DNA of 64,000 nucleotides from Rubellimicrobium arenae. Lineage in GTDB: Bacteria > Pseudomonadota > Alphaproteobacteria > Rhodobacterales > Rhodobacteraceae. Shown here piece after piece: positions 18,018 through 27,368 of the stretch. A model generated the notes under the pieces. The model saw nothing but the letters and a program-made list of their open reading frames with translations. It had not been told where the DNA came from and did no database searches. Both the position numbers and the translations under genes were made by a program. The first letter of the stretch is position 1. Every line of letters begins with the position of its first letter. The stretch is from the NCBI RefSeq assembly GCF_017916275.1, contig NZ_JAFMST010000005.1, positions 62,001 to 126,000 of the forward strand, written 5' to 3'.

Positions 18018-18671
18018 TTGTTTCTTCGTCGATCAAGGGTAACGAGCTTCGGTCCTTTTCTCGGAAGCGATCATGCGGAGCCTGGGGCTCCGGTCCGAAA
18101 CGAATCGGCCTTCGAGGTCCTGCGAGGCGACTATGAACGGCATGGCCGCTCACTGGTCGAGCCGGCGTTCATTTCCCTCGTGGTTTATCGTTATGGGCGA
18201 TGGGCGATCCATCGGAAGAGTCCGGCGATGCGCTGGCTCGCCAATAAATTGTATGGCCTGCTCAAGTTCTTCATCCTGAACGTGACCAAAGTCTGGATTC
18301 CACCGCAGGTGGTGATCGGAAAGGATTTCCATATCATTCATGCGGAGGGTTCGCTTTCCATTCACCCCGACGTCGTCATCGGCGACCGCGTCGGGGTCAT
18401 GCACAACGTCACCATCGGCACCAACATGGGTCCCGGCGCGCCGGTGATCGGCAACGACGTGTTCATCGGCGTGAATTCGACCATTCTGGGGCGTGTCAAG
18501 ATCGGCGATCGGGTCCGCATCGCGGCGAACACCGCCGTGACCCGCAACGTGCCGCCCGACTCGGTCGTGGTCGGCTCGCCCGCGCGCGTGTTTGCCCGGC
18601 TCGCCCCCCTGGGAGGTGGAACCCAGGGCGCGGCCCGCTCCGATGCCAACCAGCCCAAGTGTGCGTCATGA
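18018..18671 (+). CDS. Serine acetyltransferase-like hexapeptide acyltransferase
   Basis: 217-residue left-handed beta-helix acyltransferase resembling CysE/LbH transferases. A helical N-terminus (AFEVLRGDYERHGRS) precedes a hexapeptide-repeat core (about 100-190) with HAEGSLSIHPDVVIG, GVMHNVTIGTN and GSPARVF. CysE-like proteins in exosortase/EPS loci often acetylate a nucleotide sugar or polymer, not serine. The start is a TTG preceded by GAGGGAG; no in-frame ATG lies nearby. The stop overlaps the acyl-CoA ligase ATG (ATGA). Confidence 0.82.
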   Translation: MFLRRSRVTSFGPFLGSDHAEPGAPVRNESAFEVLRGDYERHGRSLVEPAFISLVVYRYGRWAIHRKSPAMRWLANKLYGLLKFFILNVTKVWIPPQVVIGKDFHIIHAEGSLSIHPDVVIGDRVGVMHNVTIGTNMGPGAPVIGNDVFIGVNSTILGRVKIGDRVRIAANTAVTRNVPPDSVVVGSPARVFARLAPLGGGTQGAARSDANQPKCAS

Positions 18672-20263
18672 TCAACTCGCCCAGCGTGTATCGCCTCCTG
18701 TCCGGCAATCTGCCGCAACGCGCCCACAAGGCGGCGCTGATCGACGCGGACAAGGGCCGTGCGGTGACCTATTCGGAACTGGCCCAAGAGGTGGACCGGG
18801 TCGCGGCCTATCTTGCCGGAGTAGGGATCGCCCCAGGCGACCGGGTCATCGTCCATGTCCGCAAGAGCATCGCCGAGGTGACCGCGATGCTGGGGGCGGC
18901 CAAGATCGGGGCGGTGGTCGTCAACGTCAACGTCCTGTGGACGCCCGAGCAACTGGCCTACGTGGCCGGCGATTGCGGCGCGAGAGCTCTTGTCATCGGA
19001 CCGGAGGGGGTCAAGGCGCTGGCTGGGCGCCCCCTTCCGGAGTCGCTGGAGCGGGTGCTCGTGCTCGGCGCGTCGGGAGCGCCGCTGCCCGAGGGCTACG
19101 ACGTCATCGAGGCCCAGAACTCGGGCCGCGACGTGGCCGAGGTTCCCGTCGCGTCCGACAGCCTGGCGATGATCATCTATACGTCCGGCTCCACCGGAAT
19201 GCCCAAGGGTGTGATGCTCACCCACAGCAACATCTGGGTTGGAGCGGAGTCGGTCATCCAGTACCTGGGCCTGACCGGCGAGGATCGTCTGATCAGCGTG
19301 CTTCCCTACAGCTTTGACGCCGGACTGAACCAGTTGACGACCATGCTGATGGCTGGCGGCACGGTGGTGCATCAGCCGGTGGCGATCCCCTCGGAACTGG
19401 TCAGGACGGTTCGGGTGCATGAGGTGACCGGGTTTGCCGGGGTGCCGCCGCTCTGGAACCAGATCGTTCGCTATCTGGACGAGACCCGGATCCCGATGCC
19501 GTCCCTGCGACGGATCACCAACACCGGCGGCAAGCTGCCCCCGAACATCCTCGAACGGATGCCCATAGTCTTCCCGGAGGTGGACATCTACCTGATGTAT
19601 GGTCTGACCGAGGCATTCCGGTCGACCTATCTCCGCCCCGACAGGTTCACCCGGAAGATGGGCTCCATCGGCCAAGCCATTCCGAACGCGCAGATCTTTG
19701 TCGTCAAGCATGGCATCGGCCTGGCCGGTCCGGGCGAGCAGGGGGAGCTGGTCCATGGCGGTCCCCTCGTGAGCCTCGGCTACTGGCAGAAGCCGGAACT
19801 GACCGCCCAGAAGATCCGGCCCTGCCCGGAACTGGCCGGGCTGATCGGGGACGCGCCTGTCGTGTTCAGCGGCGATCTGGTGCGGGTGGACGAGGACGGC
19901 GACCTTTGGTTCGTCGGGCGCATGGACGACATGATCAAGACCAACGGCTTCCGTCTCAGCCCGACCGAGGTGGAGGATCTGGTGGCTCGTAGCGGCCTGG
20001 CGTCCGACATCGTCGCCTATGGAGTGGATGACGACGATTTCGGTCAGGTTGTGCATGTCGCGCTGACCCCGCTCGGCGCCTACGAGGAGGCGGCCCTGAT
20101 GGCGCACTGCCGCCGCGTGATGCCCCATTACATGGTCCCGCGTCGCTTCCACGTGTGGCCGGCCGCCATGCCCCGGACCTCCAGCGGCAAGCTGGACCGG
20201 CCTTATGTGATCTCCCGCTCCAAGGCGGGCCTTATCGATATTCTTCAGGAAGGTGTTTCATGA
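18668..20263 (+). CDS. AMP-forming acyl-CoA ligase, exosortase-associated type
   Basis: 531-residue ANL-superfamily ligase. Motifs: IIYTSGSTGMPKGVML (phosphate loop, about residue 170), YGLTEAFRS (A5), SGDLVRVDEDGDLWFVGRMDDMIKTNGFRLSPTEVE region (A7-A8 hinge), and PRTSSGKLDR with the catalytic lysine. It resembles the family named acyl-CoA ligase (AMP-forming), exosortase A system-associated. With the carrier protein and decarboxylase directly after it, it probably activates a carboxylic or amino acid and loads it on the carrier. ATG 18668 overlaps the preceding stop; the following start overlaps its own stop. Confidence 0.88.
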   Translation: MINSPSVYRLLSGNLPQRAHKAALIDADKGRAVTYSELAQEVDRVAAYLAGVGIAPGDRVIVHVRKSIAEVTAMLGAAKIGAVVVNVNVLWTPEQLAYVAGDCGARALVIGPEGVKALAGRPLPESLERVLVLGASGAPLPEGYDVIEAQNSGRDVAEVPVASDSLAMIIYTSGSTGMPKGVMLTHSNIWVGAESVIQYLGLTGEDRLISVLPYSFDAGLNQLTTMLMAGGTVVHQPVAIPSELVRTVRVHEVTGFAGVPPLWNQIVRYLDETRIPMPSLRRITNTGGKLPPNILERMPIVFPEVDIYLMYGLTEAFRSTYLRPDRFTRKMGSIGQAIPNAQIFVVKHGIGLAGPGEQGELVHGGPLVSLGYWQKPELTAQKIRPCPELAGLIGDAPVVFSGDLVRVDEDGDLWFVGRMDDMIKTNGFRLSPTEVEDLVARSGLASDIVAYGVDDDDFGQVVHVALTPLGAYEEAALMAHCRRVMPHYMVPRRFHVWPAAMPRTSSGKLDRPYVISRSKAGLIDILQEGVS

Positions 20264-20496
20264 GCCTGACCAGCCACGACGTCATCGACTTTCTTCGCGA
20301 TGCCCTGAACGTCGATGACCCCATCGACGTGGAAAGCGCGCTGTTTTCCAATGGGCTTCTGGACTCGGTCGCGATGCTCAACCTCATCGGCTTTGTCGAG
20401 GAGAAGGCGCGGATCGAGGTGCGCGCCGGCGACGTTACCCTCGAGAACTTCGACACTCCGCAGCGGATCGAGGCCTATGTCGAGACCCGGCGCTGA
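20260..20496 (+). CDS. Acyl carrier protein
   Basis: 78-residue stand-alone carrier protein. The phosphopantetheine serine lies in GLLDSVAMLNLIGFVE (about residue 38), a variant of the usual DSL motif. It overlaps the ligase stop (ATGA) and precedes the decarboxylase by one base, so the three are a unit. The phosphopantetheinyl transferase at 40501 could activate it as well as the NRPS and PKS carriers. Confidence 0.88.
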   Translation: MSLTSHDVIDFLRDALNVDDPIDVESALFSNGLLDSVAMLNLIGFVEEKARIEVRAGDVTLENFDTPQRIEAYVETRR

Positions 20497-20497
20497 C

Positions 20498-21766
20498 ATG
20501 ACGGGCCTGGATGGCCTGCTGGCCCGGGTGGCCGAAACCATCGGGACGCCGAGCTACGTCTATGTCACCGACGCGATCGAGAGGCGTCTCGCGGAGTTGC
20601 GCGCGCATCTGGGCCCTTGGTTCGCCTTCAGCTATGCGATGAAGTGCAACCCCAACCCGGAACTGCTTCGCTGGCTTTCGGGCAGGGTCGACCTTCTGGA
20701 CGTGTCCTCGATCGGCGAGTTCAGATTGGCCCGGTCCGCCGGCTGGGCGGCACGGCTGGCGAGCTTCACCGGACCCGGCAAGCAGGACTTCGAGATCGAT
20801 GAAGCCATCGCCTCCGAACTGGGAGAGCTCGTGGTCGAAAGCTACCGGGAGGCGCAGATTGCCGACCGGATGGCCCAGCGTCGCGGCCGCGTGCAGGACA
20901 TCCTGATCCGTCTGTCCCCCGCCGTCGTGCCCAAGGGGTTCGGTGACCACATGGCCGGGCGGCCCAGCCCATTCGGGTTGGATGTCGAATCCTCATCCGA
21001 TGATCTCCGCCGGATCGCATCGCTCCCGCGTCTGCGGATCGTCGGCCTGCACATCTACTCGGGCACCCAATCCCTGAAGCCGGATGCGATCTGCGACAAT
21101 TATCGCATCTTCATCGAGTGCTTCCGCAGCACGTGCGAGTTGCTTGATCTCACGCCCGAAAAGCTGGTCTTCGGGTCGGGGCTCGGCATTCCCTACCATG
21201 CGGGCGACAGTGGCCTTGATCTTGCGGCCGTGGCCTTGGGGATTGGTGCCGATCTGGATGACCTCAAGAACGACCCTCGGTTCAGAGGGACCCAGCTGAT
21301 CCTTGAGTTGGGCCGGTATCTGGTTGGGGAAGCGGGGTATTTCCTGACTCGCGTGGTATCGATCAAGGAGTCGCGCGGCACCCGGATCGGGGTTTGCGAC
21401 GGTGGGATGAACAATCACCTTCCCGCCTCCGGTCATTTCGGAATGGTCATCCGCCGGAACTACCAGATGCACCGGGTGGGCGGTGGAGACGGCGAGGAGA
21501 AGATCGACCTGTCGGGGCCGCTTTGCACCTCGATCGACCGGCTCGCGACAGGGATCCTGCTGCCTCGCTTGGAGGAAGGTGACGTGGTCGCCGTCCATAC
21601 CAGCGGCGCTTATGGCCTGACCGCGAGCCCAATCCACTTCATCAGTCACGCTGCTCCGCGCGAGGTGATGATCGAAGGTATGCAGATGCGCGATGTGACG
21701 CGTCAATGGTATCTGGGCGGCGGGGAGGCTGAACAACTGCTTCGGAAGGAGAACCCGGCTGCCTAG
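20498..21766 (+). CDS. PLP-dependent decarboxylase, exosortase-associated type
   Basis: 422-residue fold-III (alanine racemase-like) decarboxylase of the ornithine/diaminopimelate decarboxylase group. The PLP lysine is in SYAMKCNPNPELL (about residue 48). GLHIYSGTQ, GSGLGIPY and ELGRYLVGEAG (phosphate and substrate binding) follow. The C-terminal CDGGMNNHLPASGHFG is the dimer-interface signature near the active site. It resembles the family pyridoxal-dependent decarboxylase, exosortase A system-associated. Its substrate is unknown; it may make an amine from the acid activated by the neighbouring ligase. Confidence 0.88.
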   Translation: MTGLDGLLARVAETIGTPSYVYVTDAIERRLAELRAHLGPWFAFSYAMKCNPNPELLRWLSGRVDLLDVSSIGEFRLARSAGWAARLASFTGPGKQDFEIDEAIASELGELVVESYREAQIADRMAQRRGRVQDILIRLSPAVVPKGFGDHMAGRPSPFGLDVESSSDDLRRIASLPRLRIVGLHIYSGTQSLKPDAICDNYRIFIECFRSTCELLDLTPEKLVFGSGLGIPYHAGDSGLDLAAVALGIGADLDDLKNDPRFRGTQLILELGRYLVGEAGYFLTRVVSIKESRGTRIGVCDGGMNNHLPASGHFGMVIRRNYQMHRVGGGDGEEKIDLSGPLCTSIDRLATGILLPRLEEGDVVAVHTSGAYGLTASPIHFISHAAPREVMIEGMQMRDVTRQWYLGGGEAEQLLRKENPAA

Positions 21767-22763
21767 CCGGTGCCTGGGCCAACTTGGCAGGCTCAGAGGG
21801 CCGTGGAATGCAGGATGAGACCTGGACCTGACATCCGGAGTCCAGGGCAGGCTCGCGATGCTCTGGCCTGTTCCACCAGGTCCCGAACGGATCGAGCTTT
21901 GGAGTTCTCCCCACGCTCATCGGCAGGGTATCGTCTCAGGATGATGCCCAAACGGCCCTTGGGACGCTCCGTCAAGGTTTGATGTCGGATCCTGTACAAG
22001 TTCCCTTTCGTGCGCTGACTCGTGCGCGCGATTGTGGAGCCTACGCCCCTGCTGATCTGGTCGTGCGTTCCGGCATAAGACTTCCCGGGCTGCGGTCGAG
22101 GCCGTTCCGCGCCGCTGTCGACGATGTGGGTCCGACGCTGCGGCCCGACCGCCCGATTATGGACACCAGTGCCATGCAGGCGCGACGGCTGCGCAATCCG
22201 AGTTTCCGCGCGTGGTGCTCAGCGAGCTATCGAAACACCGCCGACCAGCAGGGGTCCTGATCCGCAACTTTGCGAAGCGGGTGATGATATTGTTCATCCA
22301 TAGCGGGTCGCAGACAATCTGGAGCAGTAAGGCAGGCGGCGAATGACAATCAACTAAGCGGTGGCCATATACTTCTCGTCGTGAGATCCATAGAGTGCGG
22401 CGGGGCACCTAAAGTCAGAGGGCGAGATAAGCACTCAGTTATTGCAACTTCCGGTGGATTGGATGTCCTCAGGGTTGGATTGGGTCAAGTCGCACTCATA
22501 TTTCGGCCTAGCTTGTCCAGGATCTACAACCCAAGATAGATTTGGTTGCCGGCCAAGTGCAATGCCATGGCAGATGTTCTCTTGCTTTCCGGATGCGCGA
22601 ACAACCCTATGACGGAATGCATTGGGGCACTGAAACCGCGTGACAAGATGTCCGAAGTGCCTGAGCGCTTTGATATGATCCCATTGCGCTGCAAAGAATG
22701 GTTTGCTTTGCGGATGCGGACCGTTGAAGATAGGCAAGGCCACTGCTGATCGGTCGTATCTAC
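21767..22763. other. Long intergenic region, no confident gene
   Basis: About 1 kb without a convincing gene. The right half (22260-22760) is visibly more AT-rich than the flanks (for example gatgatattgttcatccatag), suggesting promoter DNA or old foreign DNA. A leftward stretch near 22290-22260 reads NNIITRFAKL, faintly like the end of IS5-type transposases, but too short to call. Confidence 0.4.
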
Positions 22764-23585
22764 ATGTTGACGGTGATAATTCCTGCCTCGAATGAGGCTC
22801 GTGTCCTGCCGAACTGCCTGCGCGCGGTCCTGGCTTCGGAGGGCCTGACCACGGGGGCGGAGATCGTCGTGGTGTCCAACGGCTCCCGGGATGGGACGGC
22901 CGAGGTGGCCGCAACTTTCCAGGAGCAGGCCAGGGCCAGGGGATGGGACCTGACGGTTCTTGACCTCCCACAAGGTGGCAAACTCCGCGCTCTCAACGCC
23001 GGCGACCTTGCCGCGCGGGGCGATACAAGGGTCTATCTGGATGCGGACGTGACCGTATCGCCGCGTCTGCTGGCCAGCCTCGTGCGTGTCCTCGACCGGC
23101 CCGAGGCGGCCTACGCCGCCGGTCGCGTGACCATCCGTGCGCGGGGCACGATCTCTCGTGCTTACGCGCGTCTTTGGTCCCGCGTCCCCTTCATGACCAA
23201 GGGCGTGCCCGGCTGTGGCCTCTTCGCGGTGAATGCGCCCGGACGCGCCCGATGGGGCGATTGGCCAGCCATCATTGCGGACGACCTATACGCGCGCCTG
23301 CATTTCGCACCGTCCGAACGGCATCTGGTGCCCGAACCTTATGACTGGCCCATCGCTGAGGGACTTCACGCCCTGACGCGGGTCCGACGCCGCCAGGACC
23401 GTGGCACGGCCGAGATCGCGGAGCGGTTCCCCCGACTCCTGGCCAACGAAGACAAGCTGCCGATCACGTCGGCGGGCCTTCTGGGATTGATCCTTCGAGA
23501 CCCCGTCGGGTTCGTGTTCTATGCCACGGTCGCCCTGGCGGTCCGAGCGTGGCCCGGAGATGGAAGCTGGAGCCGAGGACGATGA
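22764..23585 (+). CDS. Glycosyltransferase family 2
   Basis: 273-residue GT-A enzyme. It begins MLTVIIPASNEARVLPNCL (nucleotide-sugar strand), with VVVSNGSRDGT and the metal-binding YLDADVTV (DxD, about residue 93). The acceptor region has IIADDLYARL. The C-terminus has one hydrophobic segment (GLLGLILRDPVGFVFYATVALAV) that may tether it to the membrane. Its stop overlaps the flippase start (ATGA), so the sugar transferred is probably part of the repeat unit that flippase exports. Confidence 0.88.
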   Translation: MLTVIIPASNEARVLPNCLRAVLASEGLTTGAEIVVVSNGSRDGTAEVAATFQEQARARGWDLTVLDLPQGGKLRALNAGDLAARGDTRVYLDADVTVSPRLLASLVRVLDRPEAAYAAGRVTIRARGTISRAYARLWSRVPFMTKGVPGCGLFAVNAPGRARWGDWPAIIADDLYARLHFAPSERHLVPEPYDWPIAEGLHALTRVRRRQDRGTAEIAERFPRLLANEDKLPITSAGLLGLILRDPVGFVFYATVALAVRAWPGDGSWSRGR

Positions 23586-24925
23586 CCGCAACCGCAGCTC
23601 CAACCCTGGGTCGCCGGGTTCTCCGATCATCGGCCATCACGGTCGTTGGTTTCGGCGCGACGCAAGTGATCCGCTTGGGGACCAACCTGATCCTGACCCG
23701 GCTCCTGTTTCCCGAAGCGTTCGGGATGATGGCCCTGGTCTCGGTGTTCCTGATGGCGATCGTCATGCTGTCGGATATCGGAACCGGCCCGGCCATCATG
23801 CAGTCCAGCCGGGGGGACGATCCCGTGTTCCTGGACACGGCCTGGACCATCCAGATCGTCCGGGGCGTCGTTCTCTGGCTGGTTGCGCTGGCGGCGACGC
23901 CAGGCTTGGCCTGGTTCTACGGCGAACCTGACCTGAACTCCTTCCTGCCCGTCGCGGCGCTCGCGCTGATCGTGATGGGCTTCTTTCCCACCCGGCTCGA
24001 GACGGCGAACCGACATCTTCAGGCGGGGCTCGTGACGCTTGTGGAGATCGGCTCGCAGGTCATCAGCGTCTGCGTCGCCATGGCACTGGCCTGGGCCTTT
24101 CAAAGCGTCTGGGCTCTGGTCATATCAGGCGTGGTGGCCAGCATCGCGCAGCTGATGCTCTTGCACCTGCTTCTGCCGGGCCACCGCAACCGGCTTGGAT
24201 GGGAGCCTGCCGCGGCTGCAGAGCTCATTCACTTCGGCAAGTGGATACTGCTGGCGACGCTGTGCGGATTCGCAGTCGGCCAAGCGGACAAGGTCATCCT
24301 GGGGCGGCACCTCGATCTTGGACATTTCGGCCTTTACAACATCGCCTATTCGCTTGCGTCGCTCCCGGTCATGCTGGGCGCGGTGGTCATGCGACGCGTG
24401 CTGATCCCGGTCTATTGCAATTCCCCGCCCCTGGCCTCACCTGCCAATGCGGCGCGGGTGCGGCGGCTGCGCGAGGGGGCTCTGGTGGCGCTCCTGGGGC
24501 TGTCGGCGGTTCTGGCCTTTGGCGGTGGGGCGCTCGTACGGCTCCTTTATGACGCGCGCTATCAGGAAGCCGCGGGCATCGTCGTGCTGATCGCCGCCAC
24601 GCAGACGCCAGCCCTGGTGATCCTGACCTGCGATCATGCCGCCTTGGCGATGGGTGACTCCCGGCGCTACTTCGTGCTTACCCTGGTTCGAGCGGTGCTG
24701 GTCACGGCGGGCCTCGGAATTGGCCTGCATCTGGGTGGGCTCGTGGGTGCGGTTGTGGGCCAAGGCGTGGCGCAGATCGTGACCTACCCGGCGCTGGCTT
24801 GGCTCGTCCGCCCGCACGGCGCCTGGGATCCCGCGGTGGACGCCCGCTTCATGGTGGCCGCCGCGCTTCTGGCGGCTCTTGCGCTCTGGACCAATCAGAT
24901 CGACCTCGCGCTCATTCCGCACTAA
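23582..24925 (+). CDS. Oligosaccharide flippase, Wzx/MOP superfamily
   Basis: 447-residue polytopic membrane protein with 12-14 hydrophobic segments and the polysaccharide-flippase N-terminus (RRVLRSSAITVVGFGATQVIRLGTNLILTRLL pattern, with LFPEAFGMMAL). Members flip lipid-linked repeat units across the inner membrane in Wzx/Wzy assembly. It is coupled to the GT2 gene. A Wzy polymerase was not recognised in the window, so polymerisation must be encoded elsewhere or by an unrecognised gene. Confidence 0.9.
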   Translation: MTATAAPTLGRRVLRSSAITVVGFGATQVIRLGTNLILTRLLFPEAFGMMALVSVFLMAIVMLSDIGTGPAIMQSSRGDDPVFLDTAWTIQIVRGVVLWLVALAATPGLAWFYGEPDLNSFLPVAALALIVMGFFPTRLETANRHLQAGLVTLVEIGSQVISVCVAMALAWAFQSVWALVISGVVASIAQLMLLHLLLPGHRNRLGWEPAAAAELIHFGKWILLATLCGFAVGQADKVILGRHLDLGHFGLYNIAYSLASLPVMLGAVVMRRVLIPVYCNSPPLASPANAARVRRLREGALVALLGLSAVLAFGGGALVRLLYDARYQEAAGIVVLIAATQTPALVILTCDHAALAMGDSRRYFVLTLVRAVLVTAGLGIGLHLGGLVGAVVGQGVAQIVTYPALAWLVRPHGAWDPAVDARFMVAAALLAALALWTNQIDLALIPH

Positions 24926-25066
24926 GGCCAGGGCGCGTGGACGCTGGTCCCCTTGCGGTCCGCCGACAGGGGGAGACCCGGGTTGAGACGGAGTCGGCAT
25001 GGCGGCCAGGCTCCATGCGGACCCGTAACCTGATCGAACGCCAGTTGCCGGATCACAGGTCTTGCC

Positions 25067-25819
25067 TCAGGTGATCACGCGTCCGATCCGCTGCCGTCCC
25101 AGGAGGCGCAGGACGATCCGGCGTCGGAGCGGAACCTGCCGCACCATCTCGCGATGGCCGTTCCATAGGCTGCCTGTCAGCGAGGGGTCCCGCATCAACG
25201 CGAGCTTTGCGCCCCAGCGGGCCATCTGCGCCGCATCCATGCCTTCGGACCCATCGATCCTGGGGGTCGGGTCGCCGGGAACCCAATGGTTGACCACGAT
25301 CCTGGGAAAGCGGCTGGCCAAATCAGCCACCACCGTCCGGGAAAAGATCCGCACCGCCCCCGTTGCGACAGCAAGCGCGGACGATGCCGGAACGGGGTCA
25401 AGATCCGCCAGGCTGCCGATGTGCATGATCCGGCCTTCGCCGCGCTCGACCATGTCGACCAGCGCTTCGTGCGTGCAGGCCATCACGCCCCCAAGTTGCG
25501 CCACGACGGTCGCCGTGAAACTCTCGGCGGTTTCATCAAGGATGTCGCGGCGGGGGGCTTCGACCGGGCTGGTGATCAGGATCTCCGCAGGCCCCACCTG
25601 CCTCCGCAACTCCGAGAACGCGTGGCGGGTCTCGGCCGGGTCGGCGATGTCGCAGGCGATGCCCAGAAAGAGCTCGCCCGCGCGGGCGGCTGTGGCGTCC
25701 AGGTCCGGCTGACGCCGCCCCAATCCGACCACCCGGCGCCCCATGGCGCAGAGTTCGATCGCGATCGCCCTGCCGAGCGCGCCGTCCGCTCCAGTCACGA
25801 CGGCGGGTCCCGTGGTCAT
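25067..25819 (-). CDS. SDR-fold protein lacking catalytic Tyr and Lys
   Basis: 250-residue short-chain dehydrogenase/reductase. The NAD(P)-binding TGADGALGRAIA (9-20) and CDIAD are intact. The usual NNAG is replaced by ITSPVEAP, and where YxxxK is expected the sequence reads LAVAT (149-153), so Tyr becomes Leu and Lys becomes Thr; Ser136 (HIGS) is kept. It is unlikely to be a normal oxidoreductase and may be a binding or regulatory partner. It is read in an operon after the GMC oxidoreductase, with one base between them. Confidence 0.8.
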   Translation of the reverse strand: MTTGPAVVTGADGALGRAIAIELCAMGRRVVGLGRRQPDLDATAARAGELFLGIACDIADPAETRHAFSELRRQVGPAEILITSPVEAPRRDILDETAESFTATVVAQLGGVMACTHEALVDMVERGEGRIMHIGSLADLDPVPASSALAVATGAVRIFSRTVVADLASRFPRIVVNHWVPGDPTPRIDGSEGMDAAQMARWGAKLALMRDPSLTGSLWNGHREMVRQVPLRRRIVLRLLGRQRIGRVIT

Positions 25820-25820
25820 G

Positions 25821-27368
25821 TCACGACGCCTTGCCCGCTATGATCGAGCCGACGCGGAGCGCATTGGCCGCAAGAGTCAGGCTGGGATTGACCCCCATGG
25901 AGGTTGGAAAGACGCTCGTGTCGGCAATCCAAAGGTTCTCCAGTCCATGCACGCGGCAGGTCGGGTCCACCACGGACGTGGCCGGGTCCCGTCCCATCCG
26001 GGCGGTCCCGCAGGAGTGACCCCAGTTGGGTTCCGCGGCGTGGTTGAGGAACAGCGGGTGAAGATTGCGGAACGCCTGGCGGATGCCCCGTCGGAACAGA
26101 CGTCGCCGGGCCTGCAACTCCTCGGGAATGTGGTAACGGCAGATGATTTGGCCCGGCCGGCCTGGGTCCACCACGATGCGGTTCGCCGGATCGGGGTGAT
26201 CCTCCAGGAGGCCGACGAACAGCTTCGCTGTGCCCAGGACCCGCGAGGCCGCCTTGGCTGGCACCCGCGCCCATTCCCGGGCGAGCCGCGTGCGGCCCAG
26301 GGCGTGACGGGACATCCTTTGACGAAACGCGTGCAGGATCTCGGGCTCCCGCGCATCGACGCCAAGGCTCTGCACCATGCCCAGGCGGTGTCCGTCCCGG
26401 ATCATCAAGTCGCGCAGCGCCACGGCCCGGGATGGTCCTTCGGCACCGGTCGCGTCGCCCCGCCTGGGCCAGACGGCGAACATCTCGTTCAGGTGCACCA
26501 TGAGGTTGCGTCCCACCAGGTCACCCCCGTTGCCGCAGCCTTGGGGCCAAGCCTCGGACGCCGACGCGATGAGCAGGCGTGGGGTCGAAAGGGCGCCGGC
26601 GGCAAGGATGATCCGGGGGGCCGTCAGGCGCCGCACCTCGCCGCCATGGAGCACCTCGACGGCGCTGATGCGCGTTGGCCCCCCGACGAGCCTGAGCACC
26701 TCGCACTCCTCGAGGAGCGCGGCCCGTCCTGTGGCGAGCGCCGGTTCCACACCGGCTGACCGGCCATCCATCTTGCAGGTCCGGGGGCACTTGCGACCCA
26801 GGCACTCCGCACATCCCGGAACGTACCTGAGCGCGACGTGAAGGCGGTAGGGATGCTGGCCGTTCCGCCGCAACTGTCCCATGATCGCCGCGTCGGCGGC
26901 GGTCGAGGGCGGTGCCGCCTGAAGGTTGGGGCAGGGAACGTCCGACAGCGGATCGGGCTCTCCCCTTACATGAAGGATGCGTTCGGCCTGATCGTACCAG
27001 GGGCCCATCTCCTCGTAGGACACGGGCCAGCCATCATCGAGATCGTGACGCTCGGGGCGCTCGAGGGTGGCCGCGAAGAAGACCGAAGAGCCGCCGACTC
27101 CACATCCCAGGGGAGCATACATGCTTCGGGGTCCGCCGCCGTCGTCGATCTCGATCGGGTCGGGCCAGGCACCGAACATCAGGCGTGCCACCGGGTCCTC
27201 CGAGGTCAGATCGAGGCCCGTCTCTTCCCTGCGCCAGCCCGACCGCCCCTTTTCAAGGAAGAGCACCGACAGGCCCCGCTCGGTCAGGGTGCGCCCCAGG
27301 ACGCCGCCTCCCATGCCTGCGCCGACGACGATGGCGTCGAAGCGGTGGTCGAGGATGCCGCCGCTCAT
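25821..27368 (-). CDS. GMC-family FAD-dependent oxidoreductase
   Basis: 515-residue flavoprotein. N-terminal dinucleotide fold DAIVVGAGMGGGVLGRTL (about 10-27) and LFLEKG. The GMC_oxred C-terminal domain has GHSCGTARMG with the catalytic His and NPSLTLAANA with the second catalytic Asn. A cysteine cluster CAECLGRKCPRTC near 225 could bind metal, as in some cholesterol-oxidase or dehydrogenase relatives. ATG 27368 was chosen because it starts the FAD fold; upstream sequence in this frame is poor. It may oxidise an alcohol of the polyketide/peptide product or of the glycan. Confidence 0.85.
   Translation of the reverse strand: MSGGILDHRFDAIVVGAGMGGGVLGRTLTERGLSVLFLEKGRSGWRREETGLDLTSEDPVARLMFGAWPDPIEIDDGGGPRSMYAPLGCGVGGSSVFFAATLERPERHDLDDGWPVSYEEMGPWYDQAERILHVRGEPDPLSDVPCPNLQAAPPSTAADAAIMGQLRRNGQHPYRLHVALRYVPGCAECLGRKCPRTCKMDGRSAGVEPALATGRAALLEECEVLRLVGGPTRISAVEVLHGGEVRRLTAPRIILAAGALSTPRLLIASASEAWPQGCGNGGDLVGRNLMVHLNEMFAVWPRRGDATGAEGPSRAVALRDLMIRDGHRLGMVQSLGVDAREPEILHAFRQRMSRHALGRTRLAREWARVPAKAASRVLGTAKLFVGLLEDHPDPANRIVVDPGRPGQIICRYHIPEELQARRRLFRRGIRQAFRNLHPLFLNHAAEPNWGHSCGTARMGRDPATSVVDPTCRVHGLENLWIADTSVFPTSMGVNPSLTLAANALRVGSIIAGKAS

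Noticed and set aside
22157-22408. Leftward frame with NNIITRFAKL, faintly like an IS5 transposase end
   Set aside because: Match is under ten residues, with no inverted repeats or other transposase motif nearby.
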